64,000 nucleotides of DNA from Synaphobranchus kaupii (lineage: Eukaryota; Chordata; Actinopteri; Anguilliformes; Synaphobranchidae): contig CM056389.1 in assembly GCA_029718625.1 (NCBI GenBank), forward strand, positions 14,842,452 through 14,906,451. The letters run 5' to 3'. The position numbers and the translations under genes were made by a program. The notes below the pieces were generated by a model, which worked only from the letters and a program-made list of their open reading frames with translations, was not told the origin of the DNA and did no database searches. This document shows, piece by piece, positions 49,894-60,514 of the stretch. The first letter of the stretch is position 1. The number at the start of each line of letters is the position of its first letter.

Positions 49894-50849
49894 CAGGTAG
49901 TGTAGATGAAGCTACTGGTGGATCAGGTAGTGGAGATGACGCTACTGGTGGATCAGGTAGTGGAGATGACGCTACTGGTGGATCAGGTAGTGGAGATGAA
50001 GCTACTGGTGGATCAGGTAGTGGAGATGAAGCTACTGGTGGATCAGGTAGTGGAGATGAAGCTACTGGTGGATCAGGTAGTGTAGATGAAGCTACTGGTG
50101 GATCAGGTAGTGTAGATGAAGCTACTGGTGGATCAGGTAGTGTAGATGAAGCTACTGGTGGATCAGGTAGTGGAGATGAAGCTACTGGTGGATCAGGTAG
50201 TGGAGATGACGCTACTGGTGGATCAGGTAGTGTAGATGAAGTTACTGGTGGATCAGGTAGTGTAGATGAAGCTACTGGTGGATCAGGTAGTGGAGATGAA
50301 GCTACTGGTGGATCAGGTAGTGTAGATGAAGCTACTGGTGGATCAGGTAGTGGAGATGAAGCTACTGGTAGATCAGGTAGTGGAGATGAAGCTACTAGTA
50401 GATCAGGTAGTGGAGATGAAGCTACAGGTGGGTCAGGTAGTGGAGATGAAGCTACTGGTGGATCAGGTAGTGGAGATGAAGCTACAGGTGGGTCAGGTAG
50501 TGGAGATGAAGCTACTGGTGGGTCAGGTAGTGGAGATGAAGCTACTAGTAGATCAGGTAGTGGAGATGAAGCTACAGGTGGGTCAGGTAGTGGAGATGAA
50601 GCTACAGGTGGGTCAGGTAGTGGAGATGAAGCTACTAGTAGATCAGGTAGTGGAGATGAAGCTACAGGTGGGTCAGGTAGTGGAGATGAAGCTACTGGTG
50701 GATCAGGTAGTGTAGATGAAGCTACTGGTGGATCACGTAGTGTAGATGAAGCTACTGGTGGATCACGTAGTGGAGATGAAGCTACTGGTGGATCAGGTAG
50801 CGGAGATGGAGGAGAAGGTGGATCAGGTAGCGGAGATGGAGGAGAAGGT
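49894..50849 (+). repeat. 30-bp minisatellite, about 32 copies, reads as a Gly-Ser-Asp-Glu repeat
   Basis: The unit is gatcaggtagtggagatgaa followed by gctactggtg. In one plus-strand frame it reads GSGSGDEATG for the whole array, with variants V for G, D for E, S or R for G. The frame is open from 49881 to 50972 (363 codons). The last units change to ggagatggaggagaaggt. No signal peptide, conserved domain or clear splice context surrounds it, so a non-coding minisatellite is the default call. A repetitive exon is possible but unsupported. Confidence 0.93.
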
Positions 50850-51313
50850 TATGGGTGTTGTGTTCATTTCCATGCATTATATGGTTTCCTTCAATTCGTC
50901 AGACCTCTGGCAGGATCAGAACAGATAGTGTCACACTGTACACTGGACAGAGATAATGTATCCTTTAAATGATCTGCAACGCTTCCCCCAGCATCTAACA
51001 ATCAATACCCATTATACTGTAAGCGTAGGAGTTATTTTCGCCGAATTATCGAAAGCCTAGAGTGATACTGCATCAAAGACATGCTAATACATACATACCA
51101 ACTAAAAGGACCATTGCGAGGGAGAGCCACAGCAACATTGAAAAAAGTGAAAGACCTGAAATTCCTTTCATTCCCCTGACCCCAAGGACGTCCCCGACTC
51201 CCTGGAGAAAGCAGATGAGTGTTTCTGGACAGGAGCTTGTAGGCAAGTCGAAAATATGAGATGAATTTGGGGCTGAGGGGGACCAATTCCACACAGGATA
51301 TTACTGTCTAGAC
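50850..51313. other. Intergenic, nothing recognised
   Basis: No motif-bearing frame or repeat is seen. Confidence 0.4.
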
Positions 51314-51486
51314 CAGGGGGGTATACTATGAAGCAGGATTACTGAGTTAGCTGGTTAACTGCACTGAGTAAAACCCGGAACATTCCTGAACACTCCACAT
51401 GGACTGAAGTAAAAAGAGCTGTTCTGGGTTTTACTCAATCTGTTATCCAGATAACTCAGTTGTCCTGCTTTGTGGTATACCCCCTG
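51314..51486. mobile_element. 173-bp MITE with about 40-bp inverted arms
   Basis: The left arm begins caggggggtatactatgaag and the right arm, read on the minus strand, begins cagggggtataccacaaagc. Both continue with caggaNNACTGAGTTA-like sequence. The CAG...CTG ends suggest a hAT relative, but no 8-bp duplication is visible. Confidence 0.75.
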
Positions 51487-54400
51487 TTCCTTTTAAAATC
51501 CAAAATCTCTGAAATCCTAAGCCCCTACAGGTTTGAATAAGGTATATATTGAACAGAATAAACATAAAATGTGTACAGTTACAATGTGAACAACATCAAA
51601 ATCAAGCTTGAAATAAAAAATACATTTGACACTTGAAATAAAAAAGACATTAAAACAATTTTCACATTCCTTTCAAATCCCAGGTAAACTTACTGGAGCA
51701 GATACCGTGTCAATTTAGGCTACACTACAGCTGAAAACACAAACCAAACACATTCCCAGGGTTTCTCCCTCATAAAACCAGTACAGCTTTTTATAATGTT
51801 GTTCATTTTAATTTATAAAAACATTGTAGCATATGTACATGTTTGTATGCAGTAAATGATCAAGTAAATGATCAACTTGCATCTGATTGTAAAGCATTGA
51901 TGTGACACAGATAGATTGACAGCTGTAACCTCGATAGTACACTATGTATATGCTGGAAAGACTTGGGCAGTAGGCTGTGGAAAACTGTTCCATCAATCTA
52001 CTGCAGCGTTCCTACACAGGGACATAGGATTGGAGGATGTCTCATCTACTTCTAGCATTTGTTTAAATTAGACCACCTACATATACTAGGTGAAGGGGTT
52101 GTGCATTTTATAAGAAACTACAAGTCTTAGGCTTCATATTAAGGAATGTTTATGCAATTGTCCAGAATATGTCAGAGCAGGAGGCTTTGAATGATGTGAA
52201 CAGAATTTAAACTCAGGGTACTTCAATGGGTCCCCCCTGCTGTCATTTTTGCAATTAACACTGATGAGCTTACGCACTGATAACAGTCATCCAACCTTGT
52301 ATCAAATATGTAGATGGCATGGCATTAGTTAAATGCTGTGAAAATGACTCTCGAATTGACATTGCACTCCACATAATTTCAGTATATAAGCATTGTGGTG
52401 TCCTTGTTCCTTGTCTGAGGAAGACACCAGTGCCAGGCTGCCATGAGGGTTGGGGTCAACTGTGGGTCAGATCCAGACCATTCCAATTTTGGACCACTTC
52501 AAGAATACAGATAGAGGCTGAACAGGTCACAGGTTTTAAAAAATAGCAATAAATTTATTTTTTAAAAATAAACTATGAATTATGTTCAGAAGAGTGCCAA
52601 ACAGTTTGGAATGTTCAGAAAATGTTAATGTTTTTTTTTTAATGTTTGCGTGTCAATGTTAATGTGGCAATATAATGTTTGAAACAATTGGGTAGCAATT
52701 GTATAAGCTCTATACTCCTTTCTAAGAGTGTTTCTGGCATGAAAAAAACAAATAAAAATTACATGAAAATCAGGTAAACAAAAAAATAAATGAAGGAACG
52801 AGTATGTAAATAAATAAATAAAGCAAACTGGCAGAAATCATCAGCCGTAGAAATAGAATATGAAGCATCTAGCAACTAGAGCAAACAGATGTGCAAATCC
52901 AATTTGAATCATACACAGTCAAATGAGCTCATGAATATAATTACATTTTCCTGTTGTAATGCTGACAGGACGGCTCAATTTAAAATTCCGCACTGTTCCA
53001 TTCTATTAATCTCTAAACAACCAAGGGTATAAAATGCTACTAAACTCTGAGGTATATCGAAGTGCCCGATACCAACACTATATTCCTGAAACACTTTCAC
53101 TCCGAAAAGATTAACAATACAAAAGAATGTGATCCAAACTACATCATAGCTGGATTAAAAATTCATCATCCGTGGTGCGAAAGAATGACAAATCAGGGGG
53201 TGACTCCCAGAATGCACAGCTGTGGTGATATTGAAAAAGCAGATGATGAACAGAAGGCAGAATTTCTGTTTTTTGTTTGGTTTTCAACCTTGTAAATCCC
53301 AGAAAAAAAGCAAAGCTGCCCAGATCGCCATTCATTATTGCCACGTGATGATGTGTCCCATTGTTCTGGGGTCCTAAAGCGGGAATGTCAAAGTCAAATC
53401 GTGGAGGGTTGCTGTTTCTGCTGATTCTTGATGTGTTCCTGCACTTTACGTGTATAATTTAAGCAACTGGCTGCCAAAGGAGTCTGCACACCTTGTTTCC
53501 AAGGCCTAAATTGGCTGCTGGTTGAAAGGAAATCACAAAAAACCCACAGACACTGCAGCCCTCCAGGCCTGGAGTTTGAGACTCCTGTCCTAGAGAGACA
53601 TATTTCAATTGACCAGGTGGTTATTTCCATACTGTCCCTGTCGATATAATTATGACATATAGTTATGCATGACATATATTCGATATATTTTAAAATGGCA
53701 TCACCGAAGGGAAGTGGTTGGGAGTATTCAACCGGCCTCATAAACTCTGTGATTCAATCAACATTTCCCCCCTCCGCTTTGGCTAACAATTAATGGCGCT
53801 ACTCAATTCAATCAGCCCATATTCAATCAACATTTGTCCTTAAGTTGAACCTAAATTCAAGCTTTACACGTTCCGCGATCACTACAACTCTGCTTTGTGA
53901 AGAAAAAGTGTACCGCCTGCATTTAACTGCAAGTCAAAATTAAGGACAACTGTTGATTGTATACAGACCTCAGTCCTAAACTCATTTCCACAGTTTATAT
54001 GGTTTAAACACTGCCTACACTGGAGAGGAATGTTTTTTTTATTTATTATTGTTTTAAAGCAGCATTTGTACGTTGAAATAAAGTGAACAGGAGAGGCTGG
54101 GAATGCATTGGCTGCGTGGTGCCGGGAGGCGGGCTTGGACGCTACGCACAAGAGCGGGATTCAAACAGATGGAGGGGATGAAAGTGCCAAAGACAGTGGA
54201 AATGACTGCGATAAACACATTGTTTATTTATGGGCCATTCCCACACATGGCTTTCAGGGAGCGGTTGTGGGAAGGCAGGTCTGGCTAGGCGTGCCGTCTG
54301 TGGGGTAATTATCCCGGGTAGCTGGCTGAACGAACGGCTGCAGTCGATACTGGGAGCAGAGGGGTGCCCCCCCCCCCCCTCCCCTCCCCTCCCGCCCTCC

Positions 54401-54546
54401 TCGTTTCTGCTTATAGCCCTACTTCAAAGATGCCCTTCAAGATGTACAACCTCCAGGAGAACAGCGGCATGCCATCCGTCTGGCCTGTCAAAGACACTTC
54501 TCACCTCTATCGGTCTCTGTCTCCCTCTCAGTCACTCACACACAGA

Positions 54547-54549
<3 letters not shown>
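51487..54549. other. No gene recognised
   Basis: AT-rich DNA with short homopolymers. A fragment at 53540-53600 (gcagccctccaggcctggag, gactcctgtcctagag) resembles one end of a hAT-type MITE, without its partner end. Poly-C at 54367-54379 precedes the CA array. Confidence 0.4.
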
Positions 54550-54615
<66 letters not shown>

Positions 54616-54645
54616 ACGCACACGCACACACACACACACACACAC
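54550..54645. repeat. CA microsatellite
   Basis: About 45 CA dinucleotides, with a few CG replacing CA between 54604 and 54626. Frames reading Thr-His repeats through it are artefacts. Confidence 0.97.
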
Positions 54646-55216
54646 GACGACCCTTCTCCCGGACCGTGTCCCTAATGAACGCCTGAGCCCAATCTAAAGC
54701 AGGTGAACAGAAAAGGGCCACTCTTCTCCCTCTTGTCTTTTGATGACACCTGTGTAACAACGTCCATTTTACAAAGAGGCACAGCAGCCATTTTATCCAG
54801 AGTTACCAAAAAAAATCCATCAGGACAGTGTAATTAATTTGGATAAAAGCATTATACCAAACAGCCTATACCATGAGAACAGATTGTGATAAGGGGTTTC
54901 TGAGAGATTTACTGTTGGGGGCTGAGAGAATTTATTCCATTTATATTTGAAATCCACAGATGACTATCATTGTGGCCCTTACTCGAAGCATATCTCCGTC
55001 ATCTGTAATTTAAGACTGAACAATCAATGGCCTATATAACATTTATCTAAAAGGTAGCAATTTGTTGACTTGCTAATAGTACATGGTCTTGGTAAATTGG
55101 CATTATCCGTAATCAATAGCAGCTGAAGCAGAATACACACAAGGGTAATGTGTAATGAGCTGAAATCAAAGCTATGCATTTCTCAGGTGCTATTTCTTTC
55201 ATGCCTGTGGCAGGCT

Positions 55217-55474
55217 ATCCCTGCTAGAAAAAACATTAGAAACCATTACGTGATGGGAATTGGGACATCTCGGTTTTGGTCTCCCATCAGGTTACCATTA
55301 CAGACCATTAGAGACCATCAAAATCCCCACAGATACCATTAGACTCCAACAGAGCACCATCAGATGACCATTAGAAGCCACTGGATTACCAATAAATCCA
55401 TCACAAAAACATGAAATTCCATTAAAACCATTCGGAATTGTCTGATGGCTTTTAATGTCTTTTCTAGCAGGGAT
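55217..55474. mobile_element. MITE with internal CCATTAG-type repeats
   Basis: The ends atccctgctagaaaa and ttttctagcagggat are exact inverses; similarity extends to aaacatta. Between them the sequence is a degenerate series of ccattaga, accatca and ccattac motifs spaced roughly 10-16 bp apart. There is no coding region. A Tc1-related or other TA-target origin is possible but not shown. Confidence 0.75.
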
Positions 55475-56181
55475 GTGACCTCCTGAGTTCTGTAATCACT
55501 GGAACATGTGTAAGAGCAGGAAAAGATGGAGCATTTGACCAAAATCTTCTGTGTAGACAGAATATCGCTTGTGAGACTGTATGCAAGTGCAGTGTTGAAG
55601 TTGGGCGGTACTACAGTGCTTGCTAAGAGTGAACACCATCAGAAACCTGTCCAAACACTGAGGCACGATTTCAGCGGGGGATCCATGTAGTGATGTGACG
55701 TGATCCACCCCCACCCCCCTTCAACCACATGTGCAATATACTGTAGATACACTTCCAAATGACCAATTAAACTTTTATAAACAATTTTATCCGTTTAAAA
55801 AGTGCCGATATTTGTATCAGTAAAAAAGGTGTCCGGTACTTTTTGTTTATAATAAATACAGACATTTAAGGGTGTACAGATAGGCCACTAACATATAGGT
55901 AGCCTAACAATTTGCGACTAGCCTACTTGCGAAGTTTCACCGCAAATGTGGAGTGCCGGTGTACATTGCAGGAAAGTAACAATTACACTGTTGTGGCTGT
56001 CATATCAAAATACTGTCACGCACATAAAGTCAAACCTGTTCACACAGCCACATAGCCTAGGTAGCCTACTACTGAAGCTACATAGCAAAAACCAACTGTT
56101 TTTAGCACGCAGTCCGCTTGCAACGTGCTAACCCGGTTGATGGTTAAGGACGCATGCACACCGCCGCCGGTAAGTTGAGCA
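55475..56181. other. Upstream of the putative gene, nothing else recognised
   Basis: No repeat is identified. Composition shifts from AT-rich to more balanced towards 56100. Confidence 0.35.
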
Positions 56182-56189
56182 TATAAATA
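56182..56189 (+). promoter_or_regulatory. Possible TATA box
   Basis: TATAAATA at 56182-56189, preceded by a GC-rich ccgccgccgg at 56161-56170, would place a start near 56212. It lies about 600 bp upstream of the candidate first coding ATG at 56784. The motif alone is weak evidence; the support is its position ahead of the candidate exon in a locally GC-richer stretch. Confidence 0.3.
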
Positions 56190-56783
56190 GCAGCCTAGCC
56201 TAGCCTATCCTTTGCCACCCTCAAATTCCCTGCGCCTGAATTTAACGGCAATGACCGCAAACAATATCATATTGTGCAGCAGCGACTACACAACGCGTCC
56301 CCTTTCAACCTTGCATATTTCTGTGAACGTCAACTACTTCCTTCGGCCAGCCTGCTCGCATCAGCGGTTAAACCAATGTGCTGTAGATTAGCCCAGGTAA
56401 ACGGCAATGACACACTGTAGGTCGCTTTACCTGGGGTGTCTTCTCACATTGGCCGGAGAATATGGTCTGCTTCGCGGATGCGACTGCTGTAAGGATCGTA
56501 GAGAGGTGCTCTTGTAGAAATTGTCTTCCGCCGGCTCCTCAAGCCTCACTTGCGGAATTACATGCCCCGTGTTTCCAAAAGCCATTATCCTACACGTGTC
56601 TGTATGATGATCTGTCCTGCAGAAAACGAGAGCAAACTTTGCCAAACTGAAATACGACCAGGGTTTCAGCGGCAGGCGAGCGAACTGCTTCTTCTGTGCG
56701 CGTTTTCGTTCGTCTTCTTTCCCCGTCTCTGTCTACAGCGAAGCCATTGACCGACCCCTCCTTCGAGTGACAGACTGAGTGGG

Positions 56784-56856
56784 ATGCTGAGCTCAGTTAG
56801 TCAAGCTCTGCAAAGCCTGCAAACGGCGCTGGTGGACGGAGGAGGGAGGATGCAGG
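56784..56856 (+). CDS. Candidate first coding exon, unknown protein
   Basis: From the ATG at 56784 (context gtgggATGc, with G at -3) the frame reads MLSSVSQALQSLQTALVDGG, then GRMQ, and runs into CAGG|GTAAGG, a strong consensus splice donor at 56857. This gives 24 codons plus one base (phase 1). The peptide is Ser/Leu/Gln-rich, could begin an amphipathic helix, and has no signal peptide. I do not recognise the gene. Upstream GC-rich DNA and a TATA-like motif fit a promoter and 5' UTR. No second exon is identifiable in the next 7.1 kb, so intron 1 would extend beyond the window. A chance ATG-plus-donor is the main alternative. Confidence 0.3.
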
Positions 56857-57938
56857 GTAAGGACGGTGCATTCCTGTTTCGCAGGGTAGATAAGGATGGA
56901 TGTCCTCGCATGCCACTATCAATAACTCAATGGAATATAATTCTGAATTAATAGCCTACAGTGTGTCATTCCGTGTAGGTTAATAATGATTTAAATAATA
57001 ATAAGAGTCATTATTGACAAGATTTGTAACGTTGTTGTGTGTTACTGGAATTAATAGCCTATAATAGCCTGTAATATAATAGCCTGTACTGGAATTAATA
57101 TCCTATATCATTTAATGAAAATCATTAGCCTATTTGGGATCAACAATTTTCATACAAAATTAAAACTAACTAGCAACAACTTGGCATCCAGCACTGTTTC
57201 ATTGCTTCGCTTTTTTTGTTTTTAATACGTGTTTTTAAATTCAAAGTTTCAACTTTTAAACAAATGTAGATCTACTCATTGCTTCAACTTTTAAACAAAT
57301 ATATCAGTTACAATATATTCAAATTCTACAAATCCAAATATAAATGCTTCAAAAACACAAAGTCTATATTGCTTGAATGAATAGGCTACATAACTCTCCC
57401 TTCTTTGCAACACAACATTGTGGGTGAGAATAAATCAAATAGGCCTATCCAACAGCCAGGCTATTATAAACAAACGGTCGATCACGGCAGACGGTAGCTA
57501 ATGCTTGCCCCTTTCCGGAAATCTTATCTCTTCAAAATTGTCTTCTGTCTTCTCACTTTCGTTCCGTATTTGTCTGAACTCTTTCAATTCAATTACTTAG
57601 CTCACAAAAGAACCGTTTGGTCATCAGTTTTTTTTTTTAGAATCAATCCCATGGATCGGATGCATTCGGACATGTCTTTGCCAAATTTCCTCTTTATGCG
57701 TTACATGAGTATCAATCGCATCTTAGCCAAACTGGCCGCATAAATAGATTTTTTTTTCAGATTCTGCTTTTTTAGGAAATTTTTCATTAATGGTTTCTAT
57801 TTACAATATTTCTCTGTCACGATGTTGGCTGTAGCTATTAGGACGACCCGAGGTTTATTTAATGGCTGTGCTGCTTATTTTGGTATCGATCCATACGACG
57901 AGACACGACTGGGGATAATCAAATCAAAACTTTCCCGG
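56857..57938. other. Putative intron 1, proximal part
   Basis: AT-rich DNA with repeated 'atagcct' motifs near 57055-57130. No exon or transposon is recognised. Confidence 0.3.
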
Positions 57939-58009
57939 CGATGGCACTGTGGGCCTAATTAGCAGATGGATCAAAGTTGGATCTGCTAATTAGAACGGCA
58001 AAGCCATCG
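57939..58009. promoter_or_regulatory. 71-bp palindromic element with homeodomain and TCF/LEF-type motifs
   Basis: The inner arms ctaattagcagat (57955-57967) and atctgctaattag (57981-57993) are perfect inverses around a 13-base centre containing atcaaag, the TCF/LEF core. The outer arms cgatggc (57939-57945) and gccatcg (58003-58009) also pair. Each inner arm carries CTAATTAG, a dimer-type homeodomain site. It could be a paired-site enhancer core or a transcribed hairpin. Confidence 0.5.
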
Positions 58010-59543
58010 GAGGCAGTTTTGTGTTAACATCGTTGCCATCTGCAGTAAATTAGGTGGTAGGGGGCTTATTTATTTCTTATTTTTCTTGTATTAAACCAGG
58101 TATTCAAATGATAACTCGATTCCCTTCAGCAGTGACAGCTTGTGGAATCAAAGTTGCAATGGATTCTGTAGCCAATCAGATGCAGGAAAGAATAAGGTTG
58201 TCAGTAGGTTGCAGGTGTAACCAGCTTTGTGGGAATTGTTACCGGGGATTCTGGCAGTGCATCTGAAAAACTCCACCTTCTAATATACAGCACCCACTGC
58301 TGCATTGGGTTTCTATTCAGTTCATAGGGTAGAGTGCCCTCTACTGACCTACTGGCCTACCAACACCTCTTACAGCAGCACCTAGTCTTTGGAAGGGGTT
58401 TCTCATCCAATTACTTATAGTACCAAGCCCGCACCTGCTTGCCAGCTGCCGTTTGACATGAGAAGAATACAGGGTAGTATTGCTACTGGGACACGGAGTA
58501 ATCTGATGATTTTACTTAGGTAACGTTCTTAACGGGTAAGTACTGTAATCATGACATGCTCATATCCATTTATACAATGCTGGACACATTTTCATGAATG
58601 AGAGGTGTTTGGACAGAGCCTGTGTGTTGTACAATACAACTGAGTATACCTTCAGCATTTAATTGAACATAGTCGCTGTGCCTCATGTGGACAATTGTGT
58701 TCGATCATTCTAAATACTATTAGCGTAATCCCTGCGGACCCACCTTATTTGCTATAGCTGGCAGAAGAGGAAATATAGATTTAATCCAAAATGGACACAG
58801 TGGTCAATGATTATAAAACAGCGTGCAGTAGTTTATTCCCCCTCAAAGATATGTCACAATTATTCACACCCCTGTATTCTGATTTGTGCAACCTTCCTTT
58901 GCAAAGATTACACTGCTGAGTTTTTCTATAGTGTTTTATGAGATTCAGACATCAACGGGTCAGCAGGGTTACTTAAAGATTAGCATTCACACCTCTTTGC
59001 TATGGTATACGCCGTGTGCATGGCAATGCCATTGAAATTGAAAATCTAGATAAACCCAAGATGAAGCTCGGTAAACCCAAGATAGACGTATGTAAATAAC
59101 TTGGGCAGCAATGCTTCCACATTGTGAGCATGAAGCCGTTTATTATCAAAAGTGAATGAATTGAGTGCTATAGATTGTGTTGTTAACTTAAAAGTATTGC
59201 ACAGACACTGTTCTTTCTGGCTGTGAGTTCCCTCCTGGCCTTTTCTCCTACAATATGTCTTAATTGTAAAATGTTGTTACTGCAGTAGAGCTCAGTCAGC
59301 CTGCAATGACTGAGTCAGAGGGTGAATCGAGAAGTCAGAGGAACTACAGGCATCATGGTGCTGCTTCTTCCATTTGTAAGCAAATATACGGACTGCTTCC
59401 ATTCAAAATGATAACAGGCTTAATGAAATAGGGTTGTGACAGACTTTCACATGTCCACATACTAATGCCAAACTGCAGTGCATCCTCCATATATTTACAT
59501 GACACAAGTCTATTCTGGCAACGAAAATGAATATCCACAGTCT
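58010..59543. other. Putative intron 1, middle part
   Basis: No exon is supported. The piece 58838-58960 (acaattattcacacccctg, ctttgcaaagattaca) resembles a decayed dispersed repeat, but I cannot place it in a family. Confidence 0.3.
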
Positions 59544-59551
59544 GTCTAAGC

Positions 59552-59825
59552 CAGGGCTGGGCAAACCTGTTCCTGGAGGGCTGGTGTGTATGCAGATTTT
59601 TGTTTAAAAATTAGCTCAAAAAGTGAACACTGCTTCACTGATAGATTATATCACAGTAAAATGTTTCATATACGACACTAAAACAGTCTTCGGCTGTCAT
59701 TCATGTGCCTATCAAAAAATGTACCTAAAATGTCAGTTGACAAAAATGTTAGGCTAATATAGTAATTAAGACCAGAAATTGGCATGAACACCAGAAACAG
59801 ATACGGCCCTCGCTGCCCACCTCTG
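59552..59825. mobile_element. hAT MITE with perfect 8-bp target duplication
   Basis: The left end cagggctgggca and the right end tgcccacctctg are inverted repeats with two mismatches. The exact octamer gtctaagc flanks the element at 59544-59551 and 59826-59833. The 274-bp body has no coding capacity. TIRs starting CAG plus an 8-bp duplication define a hAT-type insertion. Confidence 0.93.
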
Positions 59826-59983
59826 GTCTAAGCCCGATGTTATTAAGACAGAAAGAAACCCTGAATTCATAGGATGTTAAATGTACTGCTATACTGCTGT
59901 CCTCCATTAGAGGGAGCCTCAGATGTAAAATTAATTTCAGCTCACGCTGTGACGTGTCATTGACAATTGGTTGTACTGCTGCA

Positions 59984-60514
59984 GCGGAATACGATCCCTG
60001 TTCACTGTCCCCTGACCACTCAGACCCCTGTCTACTATGTGCCCTGTCCCCTCACTTTGCAAGCAGTGTGCGAAATAAATCTCTTTCCAAACTAGTGAGG
60101 AAGTAGTTCAAAATTAATAAAAAATTATTTATTTTTTTTAAATTGAAAATATCAAGCAGTTAATATATGACGATTGTTACAGAGTGTAGATTATTAATGA
60201 AGATAGAATTAACAAAAATAAAAAGAGAGTAGTTCATAATATGAACCGCTCTTGCACCATAGATACCCATATACGCTCTATGTCTTTTACGTTTTTAATT
60301 CCGGATTACTTATTGAAATTGTTGGATGATGCGCAGTTCTGCAGATGAGCGTGCTCCTGAATTTCCTCAACAAACCCCGGAAATAAGGGGTGCATCCTGG
60401 TATTTTAAGTGCCCCCATTTGTGAGAAAAAGTCACCTGCTCAAAAGCTTTTTGACGAAGTGGACTCAAATATGCGCCCTCAAAAGGGTGTAGGGGTCGTC
60501 TTCGGACACAGCCC
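59984..60514 (+). mobile_element. Inverted-repeat element, copy B (partner at 3086-3442)
   Basis: It starts cggaatacgatccctg and ends ggggtcgtcttcgg...gccc; these ends are mutually inverted (with mismatches) and match the ends of copy A. Shared blocks in order include 'tcactttgcaagcagtgtg', 'gtgaggaagtagttc', 'gtgctcctgaat', 'tttgtgagaaaaagtc' and 'atatgcgccctcaaaa'. Orientation is opposite to copy A. It is longer than copy A partly because of a 126-bp insertion at 60111-60236. Confidence 0.75.
60111..60236. mobile_element. AT-rich insertion nested in copy B, with 9-bp duplication
   Basis: Copy A lacks this segment. The 9-mer agtagttca occurs at 60102-60110 and again at 60228-60236, as expected if the segment was inserted with target duplication. 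The inserted DNA is very AT-rich and shows no clear inverted ends. Confidence 0.5.

Noticed and set aside
54230..54760. Open frames with Thr-His or Cys-Val repeats
   Set aside because: They are translations of CA/TG microsatellites. The same applies to frames at 17961-18365, 19579-20015, 21187-21532 and 61729-61929.
58838..58960. Dispersed-repeat fragment (acaattattcacacccctg)
   Set aside because: It feels repetitive, but I could not identify ends, family or orientation well enough to list it as a mobile element.
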